The notes: generated by a model not told the origin, from the letters alone. A stretch of DNA of 64,000 bases from Prosthecobacter sp. (GCA_021733925.1 JAIPJY010000028.1:1-64000), one strand, 5' to 3'. Counted from the stretch's first letter, positions 34,529 through 43,606 are shown. Numbers and translations are program-made.

Positions 34529-36466
34529 ATGATGAAATGGATTTTGCTTTGCCTGCCAGCGCTGACTTTGATGGCGGAGGATTTGACCGTGGAAGCCAGA
34601 CGGCTGCATCTGGGAAAGGCGGGGCAGTTTGAATGGGAAGCATTCAAGGATCGAGCAGTCGATGCGGAGCGTCTGGAGAGGCGGTTTGAAGCGAAGGTGA
34701 ATGCCACGGAGCAGACGCTGCGGCTCTGGCAGCGCGATGTGAAACTGACATGGCCGGTGCTGTTGAACGGGCGCAAGCTGGGAACGCTGGTGACGGCGGA
34801 AACGGCGATGGAGAGCCTGCTGACGATCCCGGCGGGGGGGTTGCGTGACGGGGAAAATGTTCTGACCATCGAAGCGCCGCCAAGCCTGGACGACATCGAG
34901 GTGGGACCGGTGTTCATCGCAGCGAAGCCGATGACGGAGGTGGTGAGCGGTGCGCAGGTGGAAGTGTCGGTGACGGATGGCGAAATGGGCGGCGGACTGC
35001 CGTGCCGGCTGACCTTGACGCGAATGGACGGGACATTGCAGCCGCTGCGAGCAGAACCCGCAGGCGAGGTGGCGGTGCGCATTGGCGTGGTTTACACACG
35101 GAATGGCAAGGCCATGCTGTCGCTCCCGCCGGGTGACTACATCCTGCACGCAGGACGTGGTTTTGAATGGAGCGTAGAGAGATCGGAGATTTCGGTGCGT
35201 GCGGGCGAGACGAAGCAGGTGGCGCAGCAACTGCGGCGTGAGGTGCCGACGGCGGGCTGGATCGCGGTAGACAGCCACATTCACACGCTGACTCACAGCG
35301 GGCATGGCGATGCAAAGATCGAGGAACGCATGCTGACGATTGCGGGGGAGGGGATCGAACTGGCGATAGCCACAGATCACAACCATCACACGGACTATGC
35401 GCCCAGCGCGGCGAGCATGGGCGTGGCGGAGCGGTTCACGCCGGTGATCGGCAATGAGGTGACGACGAAGCACGGGCACTTCAATGCGTTCCCGATTGAT
35501 CCGGGTGCGCGGGTGGTGAATCACCAGCAGGAGGACTGGGCGAAGCTGCTGCCAGAGATCCGTGCGACACCGGGCGTGAAGGTGATCACGCTGAATCATC
35601 CACGGGACCTGCACAGCGGCTTCATTCCGCTCGGCGGCATGCAGTTCAATGCGAAGACGGGCAGGCATCGTCATGCGGACGCGCTGGACATTGATGCGAT
35701 GGAGGTGATCACCTCGGCGGCGATGCAGTCGGACATTCATCTGCTCTATCGGGACTGGTTTGCTTTGTTGAACCGCGGGCATCGCATTGCGGCGGTTGCA
35801 TCGAGCGACAGTCATGATGTGAACCGCTTCATCCTGGGACAGGGGCGCACGTATGTGGCGGCGAAGGATGCGGATCCGGCGAACCTCGATCTCGACGAAG
35901 TCTGGCGCAGCTACAAAGAGGGGCGGCTGCTGGTGAGCCTGGGACTGCTGGCGCAGCTGAAGGTGAATGACAAGTTCACGGTCGGCGATCTAGCCATAGG
36001 GCTGGCGGAAAGCATCCAGGTGGAGGCCACCGTCTTTGGTCCGGGGTGGACGCAGGCGGATCGGATTGAACTTTTCGCTAACGGGATTTTGATTCGCGAG
36101 CAGAAGATCGAGGACAACCATCGTGCGGGTGAAAAGGCGCGCATCGTCTGGCAGTTGCCGAAACCGGCGCATGATGTGAATCTGGTGGTGATCGCAACGG
36201 GGCCGGGCGTCACTGAGCCGTTCTGGGAGATTCCGCGTCCGTATCAACCGAGCAGCAAGGCCTTCGTGCCGCGTGTAGTGGGCTCCACGAATCCCGTCTG
36301 GCTGGATGCGGATGGTGACGGCCGGTTTGAGCCGGCGGTTGCCATTGCCCGGCGATTGATTCAGGAAAGCGGGGGAGATCGCGTGAAGTTGCAGGATGCC
36401 TTGAAGCGTTGCGATGAGGCCGTGGCGGTGCAGGTGGAGTCGCTGATGGTGAAAAGTGAACAATGA
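34529..36466 (+). CDS. Secreted CehA/McbA-family PHP-type metallohydrolase
   Basis: 645 residues from ATG 34529, chosen because the signal peptide MMKWILLCLPALTLMA starts there; an in-frame ATG at 34511 is an alternative. The first ~240 residues are beta-rich, probably Ig- or carbohydrate-binding-like. The PHP domain begins with DSHIHTLTHSGHG (His250 and His252), then EGIELAIATDHNHHTDY, NEVTTKHGHFNAFP, LNHPRD and SSDSHDVN, which supply the metal ligands. CehA and McbA (1-naphthyl carbamate hydrolase, marinacarboline synthesis) share this domain, but the substrate here is unknown. The frame is continuous to TGA at 36464-36466. Confidence 0.8.
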   Translation: MMKWILLCLPALTLMAEDLTVEARRLHLGKAGQFEWEAFKDRAVDAERLERRFEAKVNATEQTLRLWQRDVKLTWPVLLNGRKLGTLVTAETAMESLLTIPAGGLRDGENVLTIEAPPSLDDIEVGPVFIAAKPMTEVVSGAQVEVSVTDGEMGGGLPCRLTLTRMDGTLQPLRAEPAGEVAVRIGVVYTRNGKAMLSLPPGDYILHAGRGFEWSVERSEISVRAGETKQVAQQLRREVPTAGWIAVDSHIHTLTHSGHGDAKIEERMLTIAGEGIELAIATDHNHHTDYAPSAASMGVAERFTPVIGNEVTTKHGHFNAFPIDPGARVVNHQQEDWAKLLPEIRATPGVKVITLNHPRDLHSGFIPLGGMQFNAKTGRHRHADALDIDAMEVITSAAMQSDIHLLYRDWFALLNRGHRIAAVASSDSHDVNRFILGQGRTYVAAKDADPANLDLDEVWRSYKEGRLLVSLGLLAQLKVNDKFTVGDLAIGLAESIQVEATVFGPGWTQADRIELFANGILIREQKIEDNHRAGEKARIVWQLPKPAHDVNLVVIATGPGVTEPFWEIPRPYQPSSKAFVPRVVGSTNPVWLDADGDGRFEPAVAIARRLIQESGGDRVKLQDALKRCDEAVAVQVESLMVKSEQ

Positions 36467-36506
36467 TCTTGTCCAAATCTGCCTTTCATCTGACTTCTAT
36501 ACCATC

Positions 36507-37928
36507 ATGAGCACTCCCAGCCCTTCCCCTGACCTCAAACGCCGTTCCTTCCTGCGCGCCGCATTCTCCGGTGCACTTGTCACCCCTGGAGTCATGAACG
36601 CGGCAGAGGTGGAGAAGGCGATTGCAGGGAAGTTTCATGAGCCTGCGCAGGATCTGCCGCTGGCGGAGGATGCGGACGTCATTGTGTGCGGTGCCGGACC
36701 TGCGGGCATTGCGGCGGCGATCACTGCAGCGCGCGCGGGTGCCAAGGTGCGGGTGTTTGAATGGCGGGGCTGCCTCGGTGGCGTGTGGACGGCCGGATTG
36801 CTGGGTTACCTGCTGGATTTCGACAAGCCCGGCTTCAACCAAGAACTGCTGAAGCGGTTGGAGGAACGCGACATCCGCCGTGGCACGAACAAAAAGAGCG
36901 TGGTTTACGAGCCGGAGGGCATGAAACTACTGCTGGAGGAAATGTTCGTGGAAGCGGGAATCAAGTTCCAACTCCATACGAAGGTCTGCGCGGCGTATCG
37001 CGAAGGGAAACGGCTCACGACGATTGTGACCGAGTCGAAGTCAGGGCGTCAGGCTTGGAAAGCGCCCGTGTTTATTGACACGACGGGTGATGGAGATCTC
37101 GGTGCGCTGGCAGGTTGTGCTTTTGAATACGGTGAAGCAGATTCGTGCCCCTGCCAGCCGATGTCGCTTAATGCGCTGCTGGTTTGCAAAGACGCGGCGG
37201 CATTGAAGGATTACATTCACGGTTCAGATCCGAGCAAGACGGATGGCACGTCAAAAGACGCGTTTCTCACGGAGATCAAACGCACCGATCATTTCCCCTC
37301 GTATGCGAAGCCGACGCTATGGCAGGTGCGGGATAATCTGCTGCTGGTGATGATGAACCACCAGTACGGCGTGCCGTGTTTTGATGCGGCGAAGATCACC
37401 GAGGCCACCGTGCACGCGCGGGCGGAAATGAACAAAATCGTGAACGGCCTGCGCAAGCTCGGCGGACCGTGGGAGGGGCTGCAAATCGCCGCGACGGCGG
37501 AGCAGATTGGTGTGCGCGACGGGCGGCGCATTGCTGGGCGCTACACGGTGAGCAAGGAAGATGTGATCGCCGGGGCGCGCTATGATGATGCTGTGGTGAG
37601 GCCCACGTTCAGTGTGGATATTCATGCGCTGAGCGCAGACATGAACAAGAAGTCGGCCTATAGCAATGCGGGCATCAAGGTGAAACCGTATGACATTCCG
37701 CTGCGGGCGTTGATTGCGAAAGACGTGGACGGTCTGATGATGGCCGGGCGCAACATCAGCGGAGATTTCATCGCGCACGCGAGCTATCGGGTGACAGGAA
37801 ATTCCGTGGCGATGGGCGAAGCTGCGGGTGTGACTGCTGCGCTGGCTGCGACGACAAAGCGTCTGCCGCATGACATTCCCTGGAGCGAAGCCGAGGCCAA
37901 GCTGAAAGCGCTGGGGCAGCGGGTGTAG
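36507..37928 (+). CDS. Tat-exported FAD-dependent oxidoreductase
   Basis: 473 residues from the ATG at 36507. A twin-arginine motif (KRRSFLRAAFSG) leads the protein. The Rossmann FAD fingerprint GAGPAG is at 62-67 (VIVCGAGPAGIAAA), with acidic Glu at the end of the second strand. WRGCLGGVWTAGLLGY and FIDTTGDGDLGALAGC are typical of the FAD-dependent oxidoreductase family common in Planctomycetota and Verrucomicrobiota, where many members sit in sugar-degradation clusters. The closing segment VTGNSVAMGEAAGVTAALAA binds FAD. The substrate is unknown. It ends at 37928, immediately adjacent to the convergent next gene. Confidence 0.86.
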   Translation: MSTPSPSPDLKRRSFLRAAFSGALVTPGVMNAAEVEKAIAGKFHEPAQDLPLAEDADVIVCGAGPAGIAAAITAARAGAKVRVFEWRGCLGGVWTAGLLGYLLDFDKPGFNQELLKRLEERDIRRGTNKKSVVYEPEGMKLLLEEMFVEAGIKFQLHTKVCAAYREGKRLTTIVTESKSGRQAWKAPVFIDTTGDGDLGALAGCAFEYGEADSCPCQPMSLNALLVCKDAAALKDYIHGSDPSKTDGTSKDAFLTEIKRTDHFPSYAKPTLWQVRDNLLLVMMNHQYGVPCFDAAKITEATVHARAEMNKIVNGLRKLGGPWEGLQIAATAEQIGVRDGRRIAGRYTVSKEDVIAGARYDDAVVRPTFSVDIHALSADMNKKSAYSNAGIKVKPYDIPLRALIAKDVDGLMMAGRNISGDFIAHASYRVTGNSVAMGEAAGVTAALAATTKRLPHDIPWSEAEAKLKALGQRV

Positions 37929-38261
37929 TTATTTACCGGTGCGCTTGCGTTTTGCTTCCTGTTTGAGGAAGAGCGGCTCAAGAGTTTCGCGAATCCATGC
38001 GAAGGCGGGTTCCAGACCTTCGCGCTGATAGATGACGCCGATGTCGGCTTCGACGGCGGTTGGATTGCCGGTGCAGGAGAGGAACTGATTGCAGGTGAAG
38101 CGTGTTTTCATCTCGGCATCCACCTTGCCCTGCTGCTTCAGGATGAGGCTGCGGACGTAGAGTTCGAGAACGGCATCGCCTATCCAGGCGTTTTCGCGCA
38201 GGCGCTGGGTGAGATCGAGGTCGGGTGGGGATGCCATGAGCGTGGCATCCAGAGCGAGCAT
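37929..38261 (-). CDS. Mini-RNase III-like protein (RNase III domain only)
   Basis: 110 residues; an internal ATG at 38237 is also possible. It has a single RNase III-like domain and no dsRNA-binding domain. ENAWIGDAVLELYVRSLIL matches the Mini-III/RNase III signature with the metal Asp. VEADIGVIYQREGLEPAFAWI matches the second metal motif, with Glu as ligand. Mini-III in Bacillus trims 23S rRNA ends. It is shorter than typical Mini-III (about 130-140 residues), so a changed role or processing of a different RNA is possible. It is not part of a clear operon. Confidence 0.68.
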   Translation of the reverse strand: MLALDATLMASPPDLDLTQRLRENAWIGDAVLELYVRSLILKQQGKVDAEMKTRFTCNQFLSCTGNPTAVEADIGVIYQREGLEPAFAWIRETLEPLFLKQEAKRKRTGK

Positions 38262-38282
38262 TGATCCAAGTTCAACCGGGGA

Positions 38283-41200
38283 TCACTTGGTTTTGGCGGG
38301 CGGCGCTGAACTGCTCAGCCCTTGGAAATAGGCACTGACCCAGGTGTGCTGCAGGCGGGTGGCCTTAACAGAGACTGAGTTCTGTTCTTTTTTGAAGCTC
38401 ATGCTGGGCTGAGGTGCGTCTGCAACAGGCTTGGTTTCGCCACCCTCAATGACCGTGCTGATGTCCTTGAGAATGGTTTCGATGCTGGCCTGTGTTTTTG
38501 GCAGGGCATATACTTTCGTGACCAGGGCGGTATCGTCGGCGGCACGGATGAACCACCTGTTCTGGTCAAGTGCGAGCACCAAACCGTTTGCGCGACAAAG
38601 AGTCTCAAGGACCTCAAACGGGCTGCTGTTGATACTGAAAGTCACCAACTTTTGATTGATGGGATTGTCGTCCGGCAGTGAGATGAAATTGATGCTGGCA
38701 TCGGTGGCAAGAAAACGCAGCACATCGCCGAGGTTCGCCTTGGCGAAGTCGTACTGTTGTGGGCGGGCTTTGCGCAGCTCCGCCGCCCTGGCCTCGGCGG
38801 CATTTGGTGAAGTCTGTGAAGCAGGGCTGGAAGCCTGATCTTTGGTGGCCGGCGCTTCTGCGGAAACAGGTGTGAGGAAAAAGGACTGGGCGTCGGAGGT
38901 GAGCTTGTGATTTGCGAGCTCCGCGCAGTAGTGCAAGGCTTCGGAGAGCGGAACGTCCTTGAGTGACAGGGTGATTCGTGCCGATGCATCTCCGCCGGGC
39001 TTGACGATGATGTTGACTCCTTTTTTATCGGGGTCGAGGTCTCGGGCCTTGATGCGAATGAAGTCGATGCACTCCGTGAGTGTGGCATCGCGGAATTCGA
39101 CGCTGGGAATGAGGATTTTGGCGGCCGGAGCTGGAATGACAATCTCACCGAGTTTGCCGGATGGGTCGGGCACAACAGGCGCAGTTGCGGATTTCGCAAA
39201 CACGGGGTCATCAGCAGGGCCGATGAGAACCGCGTATGGCTGAATGATCATCTTGAGGCTGGCCAGTTCCACGACATAGCGCAGGGCTTCACCCAGAGGC
39301 ACGTCTTTGAGCTCCATGGAGATGGCGGCCTTTGAGGGTGGATTGCCTTGTCTATAGATGATGCTTACTCCTGGTGCCTTGGGGCCAGGGCTGAGCTCAC
39401 GGCTTTTGACGCGGAGGTATTCGATGGCTTCTTCCACCGAGGCACCCTGAAACTGAACGCTGGGGATGATGATCTCGTTGAGCTTGGTTTTGATGAAATC
39501 AGTCGATGCTGCTGCTTTCGTCTGAGCGGATGAGGTCATGTAACTCAGATCAAGCGCCCGGGACTTGGCGGCTTCGGCCTCAGTGCCGAAGTAGATGCCG
39601 CCGAATGGCTTACGTGTGAGGGTGTCGTAGAAAGTAATGTGTGGCAGCCCTTGCGAGGGAGTGGGTAGATGCAGGACGAAGCTGCCCCTGCCTCGTTTCA
39701 AAAGTACCTGCTGCCTTGCATCAATTGCGGATGCCTTGTTATCGGCGGTGGAAGTGATGTACAGGGCTGCAGTTGCTTCATCTGCGCTGCCGAGTTCATA
39801 ATCCACCCCGACCGTGAGCATCTCGGCTGAGCGCGTCATGGAGGTAATGACCATGGAGTCGCGAGGACGAAAGGCGGATTTCCCGACGGCGAAGTCGCTG
39901 GGGGTGGCTGCCGGAAGACCGCCCTTCTTGGGATCGATCACATGGGGGGTGATGATATAAAGCACGGGACGTTTGCTTTGAGGCTTGCCGTCATGCCAAC
40001 CTGCGATCACGCAGGATTGTCCGGTCTGCATTTGTTGAATGGCCTTGTAAACCCGGCTGCGGGCGTTCGCATAGTCGCCTTTGAACTCGGAGATCACCGC
40101 ACCTGTTGCTGGATCAAAGAGATCCGAGTCGGTGATATCAATGCCGAGGTTGACCGCATCACCACTCACGGTGGGCGTGAACTTGCAGACGAGGCCGATT
40201 GGCACATAAACAACTTTGCCGTCCTTGTCTTTGCTGGGCTGGTTCACGATGCTTTTAATCACGACTTCCTTCTCGTTGGAGGTGACTATGCGTGGGTAGG
40301 AGGTGACATTGGTTCTGTCATTCCTCAGCAGTTCCCGCAGTTGAACGGCGAACTCGTCGGGGGACAACAGTGCCGGGAGAAAAGACTGTGTTTCTTCGGC
40401 TGGCAGCCTGCCGTCAAAATTCCAGTCGGTGGCTTTCTTGAATTCAACGATTTTCACTTCGATCGCGATGAGCGGCGCATCCTCAGCGGGTTTCGGCTGC
40501 TGAGCACGAGTGACGCCGAAAAAGGTCATGAGCACGATACACATGGTGATCAGGGCCTTCATAACAGGATGAGGCGCACGATGTTTGGCAATGGACTGGA
40601 TGCGGGAACGCAAGGCGGCGCCCCGCTGGAAGATGCCTACAAAGCCGAGGCTCAAGCCGCGAGGGGAGAAGGCGGTTTCGACTTTGAGGAGGGCATGGCC
40701 GTAGGCGATGCGGTGGTCATGGGTGGCATCCTGGAGCACCTGGGCATCGCAGGCGGCTTCGCGGTCGGTACGGATTTTGAAGAACGCGATCCAGAGCAGG
40801 GGATTGAACCAATGCAGCGCCATCAGCACGCACATGAGGGCATTGAGCGGGAGATCGCCCCTCTTGAGGTGCATGAGTTCGTGCTTGAGGACGAGTCTTG
40901 CCTCGGCTGGCGTGAACTCGCGGTCGAACTCTGCGGGCAGCAGCAGGGTGGGGCGCAGGAGACCGGTGACGGCAGGGCTGCTGACACTGGAGGCGATCAA
41001 AACTCGCGGGACGTAGCGCAAGTGCATTTCGCTGGCGATTTGGGCGAGCGTGGCGAGAAGCTCGTCGCTGGCGGGATGGCGGGCGTGTTTGAAACGGCGC
41101 AGGGTGAGCATGAAGGAGACGCTGCCGAAGACGAGCATGCCTGCGGAGACGCCGAGCCAGGAAAGAAGGAGCACGTGCTGCCAGTTGGCGGGTTCGGGCA

Positions 41201-41498
41201 TCGGGGCCGGTGCCTCGAAAACAACCGGGGCCGCTTCCACCATCAAAGGAGAGACGGCTGAGGGAGTTGGTAGTGCTGGCTGGGGTGAAGCTTGAAAGAC
41301 GTGCTCGATGCTCCAACGGCTTTGTGGCAACACAGGCATGAGGAGAACGACAAGCACGGGCAGCCAGAGGGCATAGCGCATGCGGGCGGTGAGATGCCGA
41401 CGAAAAGCCGCCTGAACGAGCAACGTGGCCAGCGTGAGAAGCGACGCACGAAGACTGGCTGCGAGGAGCCAGTCGAAGATTTGGGTGAGCGTGTTCAT
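38283..41498 (-). CDS. M56/BlaR1-family membrane metallopeptidase fused to secretin-like and STN-like domains
   Basis: 1071 residues. The N-terminal ~330 residues are a BlaR1-type M56 protease: several TM helices, HELMH (His206, Glu207, His210), TDREAACD (Glu247) and a last TM at about 313-329. BlaR1 has a penicillin-binding sensor after this; here residues ~340-520 resemble a secretin domain (NVTSYPRIVTSNEKEVVI). Three STN-like modules follow (about 685-775, 820-905, 945-1015), each starting like IIPSVQFQGASVEEAIEYL. The module probably senses an envelope signal by another mechanism than acylation, then cleaves the BlaI-like repressor encoded 6 bp upstream. This pairing with blaI is typical of the family; the domain order is unusual. 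Confidence 0.85.
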   Translation of the reverse strand: MNTLTQIFDWLLAASLRASLLTLATLLVQAAFRRHLTARMRYALWLPVLVVLLMPVLPQSRWSIEHVFQASPQPALPTPSAVSPLMVEAAPVVFEAPAPMPEPANWQHVLLLSWLGVSAGMLVFGSVSFMLTLRRFKHARHPASDELLATLAQIASEMHLRYVPRVLIASSVSSPAVTGLLRPTLLLPAEFDREFTPAEARLVLKHELMHLKRGDLPLNALMCVLMALHWFNPLLWIAFFKIRTDREAACDAQVLQDATHDHRIAYGHALLKVETAFSPRGLSLGFVGIFQRGAALRSRIQSIAKHRAPHPVMKALITMCIVLMTFFGVTRAQQPKPAEDAPLIAIEVKIVEFKKATDWNFDGRLPAEETQSFLPALLSPDEFAVQLRELLRNDRTNVTSYPRIVTSNEKEVVIKSIVNQPSKDKDGKVVYVPIGLVCKFTPTVSGDAVNLGIDITDSDLFDPATGAVISEFKGDYANARSRVYKAIQQMQTGQSCVIAGWHDGKPQSKRPVLYIITPHVIDPKKGGLPAATPSDFAVGKSAFRPRDSMVITSMTRSAEMLTVGVDYELGSADEATAALYITSTADNKASAIDARQQVLLKRGRGSFVLHLPTPSQGLPHITFYDTLTRKPFGGIYFGTEAEAAKSRALDLSYMTSSAQTKAAASTDFIKTKLNEIIIPSVQFQGASVEEAIEYLRVKSRELSPGPKAPGVSIIYRQGNPPSKAAISMELKDVPLGEALRYVVELASLKMIIQPYAVLIGPADDPVFAKSATAPVVPDPSGKLGEIVIPAPAAKILIPSVEFRDATLTECIDFIRIKARDLDPDKKGVNIIVKPGGDASARITLSLKDVPLSEALHYCAELANHKLTSDAQSFFLTPVSAEAPATKDQASSPASQTSPNAAEARAAELRKARPQQYDFAKANLGDVLRFLATDASINFISLPDDNPINQKLVTFSINSSPFEVLETLCRANGLVLALDQNRWFIRAADDTALVTKVYALPKTQASIETILKDISTVIEGGETKPVADAPQPSMSFKKEQNSVSVKATRLQHTWVSAYFQGLSSSAPPAKTK

Positions 41499-41504
41499 GG
41501 GTGG

Positions 41505-41885
41505 TTAGGAGTTGAGATTTTGGTCGAGCAGCCTTTTGAGCTCCTTCACCTCTTCCGCAGTGAGCTTGCTGTTTTGGGCGAAGTGGACGAGCAGGGGCTT
41601 GGCCGCGCCGCCGAAGATGCGCTGCATGAAGGACTCGCCCTCGGCGCGCACGCAGGCCTCGCGTTTCACGGCGGGGAGGAAGGTGCGGGTGCCGCTGGCG
41701 TTCTCGTCGGTCTTGAGCGCGCCTTTTTCAACGAGGCGCATGAGCAGGGTTCGGACGGTGTTTTCCGCCCAGTTCATGGTGGGGCGCAGTGCCTTGGTGA
41801 CTTCAGAGGCGGTCTGTGGGGAAGACTCCCAAAGAGCCTCCATGACGGACCATTCGGATTCGGCGATGTCGGGTGCGGTTGGCAT
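41505..41885 (-). CDS. BlaI/MecI/CopY-family transcriptional repressor
   Basis: 126 residues. The N-terminal winged helix is visible (DIAESEWSVMEALWE, NTVRTLLMRLVEKGALK) and the C-terminal dimerisation helices contain ELKRLLDQ. BlaI binds TACA-N2-TGTA operators and is cleaved by the adjacent M56 protease upon signalling. It begins upstream of the protease gene, and the stop is 6 bp before the protease start, so they form an operon. Two dyads of the expected type lie 26-61 bp upstream, which supports autoregulation. Confidence 0.93.
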   Translation of the reverse strand: MPTAPDIAESEWSVMEALWESSPQTASEVTKALRPTMNWAENTVRTLLMRLVEKGALKTDENASGTRTFLPAVKREACVRAEGESFMQRIFGGAAKPLLVHFAQNSKLTAEEVKELKRLLDQNLNS

Positions 41886-41911
41886 GATTTATTGGAATTA
41901 AAATCATTTCA

Positions 41912-41923
41912 CTACATTTGTCG
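41912..41923. promoter_or_regulatory. Probable BlaI-type operator, proximal
   Basis: CTACATTTGTCG fits the BlaI/MecI dyad pattern TACA-N2-TGTA, with one mismatch in the right half (TGTC). It is 27 bp upstream of the repressor start codon and 23 bp centre-to-centre from a second, better dyad. Paired dyads at this spacing are usual for this regulator family. Confidence 0.6.
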
Positions 41924-41934
41924 TGAACAGGCAA

Positions 41935-41946
41935 CTACAAATGTAG
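41935..41946. promoter_or_regulatory. Probable BlaI-type operator, distal
   Basis: CTACAAATGTAG has perfect 5-bp half sites CTACA and TGTAG around a 2-bp centre, the canonical BlaI/MecI operator form. It lies upstream of the repressor gene and downstream of the convergent end of the STN-like gene, so it most likely controls the blaI-M56 transcript. Confidence 0.68.
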
Positions 41947-42001
41947 TGATCATGGAGCGGTGTATGCCCAATGTCACGAAAAAGGCGGCACGGCGTCAGA
42001 G

Positions 42002-43513
42002 CTAGGTGCGGGGGTGCAAGGTGATGGTGGTGTCGTCTGCTTCGATCCTGTGACCACTAAGCCGGGCGCAATGTTTGAGCGCTTCATCTGCGGGAAGGCC
42101 GTGAGTGAACAGGGTGATGAGGGTCTCCTCCATGCTCCCTGGCGTGATGGAGATTTTCAGATTCCTGACCGGCGGATCGGCTTTTGCCGCAGCCTCCTGG
42201 ATGGCTTTCACGGCCTCGCTCAGGCTGGCCCTGCGCAGGTCGAGCTGTGGCAGGATGATTTTTCCGGCTTTGGCAAGAGCCGCCGGCAGAGGGGCTGCGG
42301 GCTGCGGTGGTTCATCCAGTAGTCTTTGGTCGGTGAGCCATTTTTCGGCCAGAATGAAATGTTCGGGCGGCTGCCTGCAAGCCAAGGTGAGACGCTTGCG
42401 ATCTAGGGTGAATCCGCTCCCGTCGTAAAAGGGGATATTCGAGGATCTGGCAGCCGCATTGATGGCTGCATTATCCTGAAATCGTGTCAGGAACTGGGGC
42501 TTCACCTGAAACAGCCGCCTCCTAAACTCTCCCGGAGAGCACTCATTGTCGCTCGAGATAACATGAAAAACCAGCGCATGATCTTCAATCCCCTGGCTCA
42601 TCTGTGAGAGCTCGGTCAGATACATCAGGGCATTCCGAAGCGTCATGCCCTTCTCAATGAAAAGCGAGACACTGGCCCCCGATGAAGTGTGTCGCACATC
42701 TTCGGCCGTTTCCCGCAGCCAGACCACATTGATTCCGTGGCCCGATGAGCCTTTGGATTTCTTGTCCAGTTCGCGGCTCTGTGCCACCAGCCATTCAAGG
42801 GTCTCAAGCGAGGTCCGTGCGTCAATAAGGGTCTCAGGAAGTTTGAGGCGTTGCAACTTGTCGCGGGTCAGTGTCACAGCATCTTTCCCGGGTATTCCGT
42901 AATGGATTTCTTCCAGCAAGATGAGGGTATGGTGCAGCACGTCGCCTTTGGCTTCGGTGCGACAGAGCAGGCAGGATGCATCCTCGGATGACCAAGTCCG
43001 CGCTTGAATTTTCAGCAAGGGATTTACCACACGAGATGGATCTGGAAACGAGACCAGAAGGTCGATCTCGTCATACAGGCGGCATTTCAAAGCCGTCAGG
43101 ACATGCATTTCGAGCTTCTCGGCTGCAAAAGGGATCGTGAAGGTCACCGTAGCACCGACAGGCACAGTTTTGGAGTCCAGCGGGTGATTTTTGGCAGCGA
43201 ATTCTGTTTCGAGCGCGCGCAGGGTCTTCAAGGCTTCGGACGTTGGGAGAATGACCGGCAATGTCATCATACCTGGCAGCATTGGCTGAGGGGACGGCAC
43301 TTGCTGCAAGGTGGGCGGATGGGGCGGGAAGTGACTGGCCAGTGGGGCGATTTCCTTCAGCGGCAGCGCAGAGTCAAGCTCCCAGACACGGGCCGAAACC
43401 TGCACCATGCCATGGTTCTCCCCAGCAGCAGGGAGACAGAGCGTGGTGGCAAGAAGGCCGAGGAGACAAGGGAACAGCACCGAGAGGCATGAATTCTGAC
43501 TCATGCCCCCCAT
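42002..43513 (-). CDS. Secreted protein with STN-like C-terminal module, partner of the M56 fusion
   Basis: 503 residues; the first Met at 43513 is used, and MSQN at 43504 is an alternative. A signal peptide is visible (LSVLFPCLLGLLATTLCLPA). Most of the protein matches no family I know. The C-terminal ~100 residues (IILPQLDLRRASLSEAVKAI, then GLPADEALKHCARLSGHRI) match the repeat module of the M56 fusion protein at 38283. The two genes flank blaI on the same strand, with a 116-bp gap holding the operators. A ligand-binding or receptor-partner role in the same signalling locus is inferred. Confidence 0.68.
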   Translation of the reverse strand: MGGMSQNSCLSVLFPCLLGLLATTLCLPAAGENHGMVQVSARVWELDSALPLKEIAPLASHFPPHPPTLQQVPSPQPMLPGMMTLPVILPTSEALKTLRALETEFAAKNHPLDSKTVPVGATVTFTIPFAAEKLEMHVLTALKCRLYDEIDLLVSFPDPSRVVNPLLKIQARTWSSEDASCLLCRTEAKGDVLHHTLILLEEIHYGIPGKDAVTLTRDKLQRLKLPETLIDARTSLETLEWLVAQSRELDKKSKGSSGHGINVVWLRETAEDVRHTSSGASVSLFIEKGMTLRNALMYLTELSQMSQGIEDHALVFHVISSDNECSPGEFRRRLFQVKPQFLTRFQDNAAINAAARSSNIPFYDGSGFTLDRKRLTLACRQPPEHFILAEKWLTDQRLLDEPPQPAAPLPAALAKAGKIILPQLDLRRASLSEAVKAIQEAAAKADPPVRNLKISITPGSMEETLITLFTHGLPADEALKHCARLSGHRIEADDTTITLHPRT

Positions 43514-43574
43514 AGTAGCCGTATCGTTGGTATAAACACCAGCTTTCTCGGGCCCGAATCCTGCTCCCTCGCGG

Positions 43575-43603
43575 TTGACACCCCCTCCCCCCGGCAGTAA
43601 TCC
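43575..43603 (+). promoter_or_regulatory. Candidate promoter of gap
   Basis: A consensus -35 (TTGACA, 43575-43580) is followed after 17 bp by TAATCC (43598-43603), a poor match to TATAAT. It lies 37 bp upstream of the gap start codon. The spacer is very C-rich. The -35 is convincing and the -10 is weak. Confidence 0.45.
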
Positions 43604-43606
43604 TGA

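Noticed and set aside
39942-41261. 439-codon open frame on the plus strand
   Set aside because: It lies wholly antisense to the M56 fusion gene, whose protein shows clear domains. The antisense product is without recognisable motifs, as expected of a shadow frame in GC-rich DNA.
38283-41885. A beta-lactam resistance blaR1-blaI pair
   Set aside because: No penicillin-binding sensor domain and no beta-lactamase gene nearby; only the protease/repressor logic is shared.
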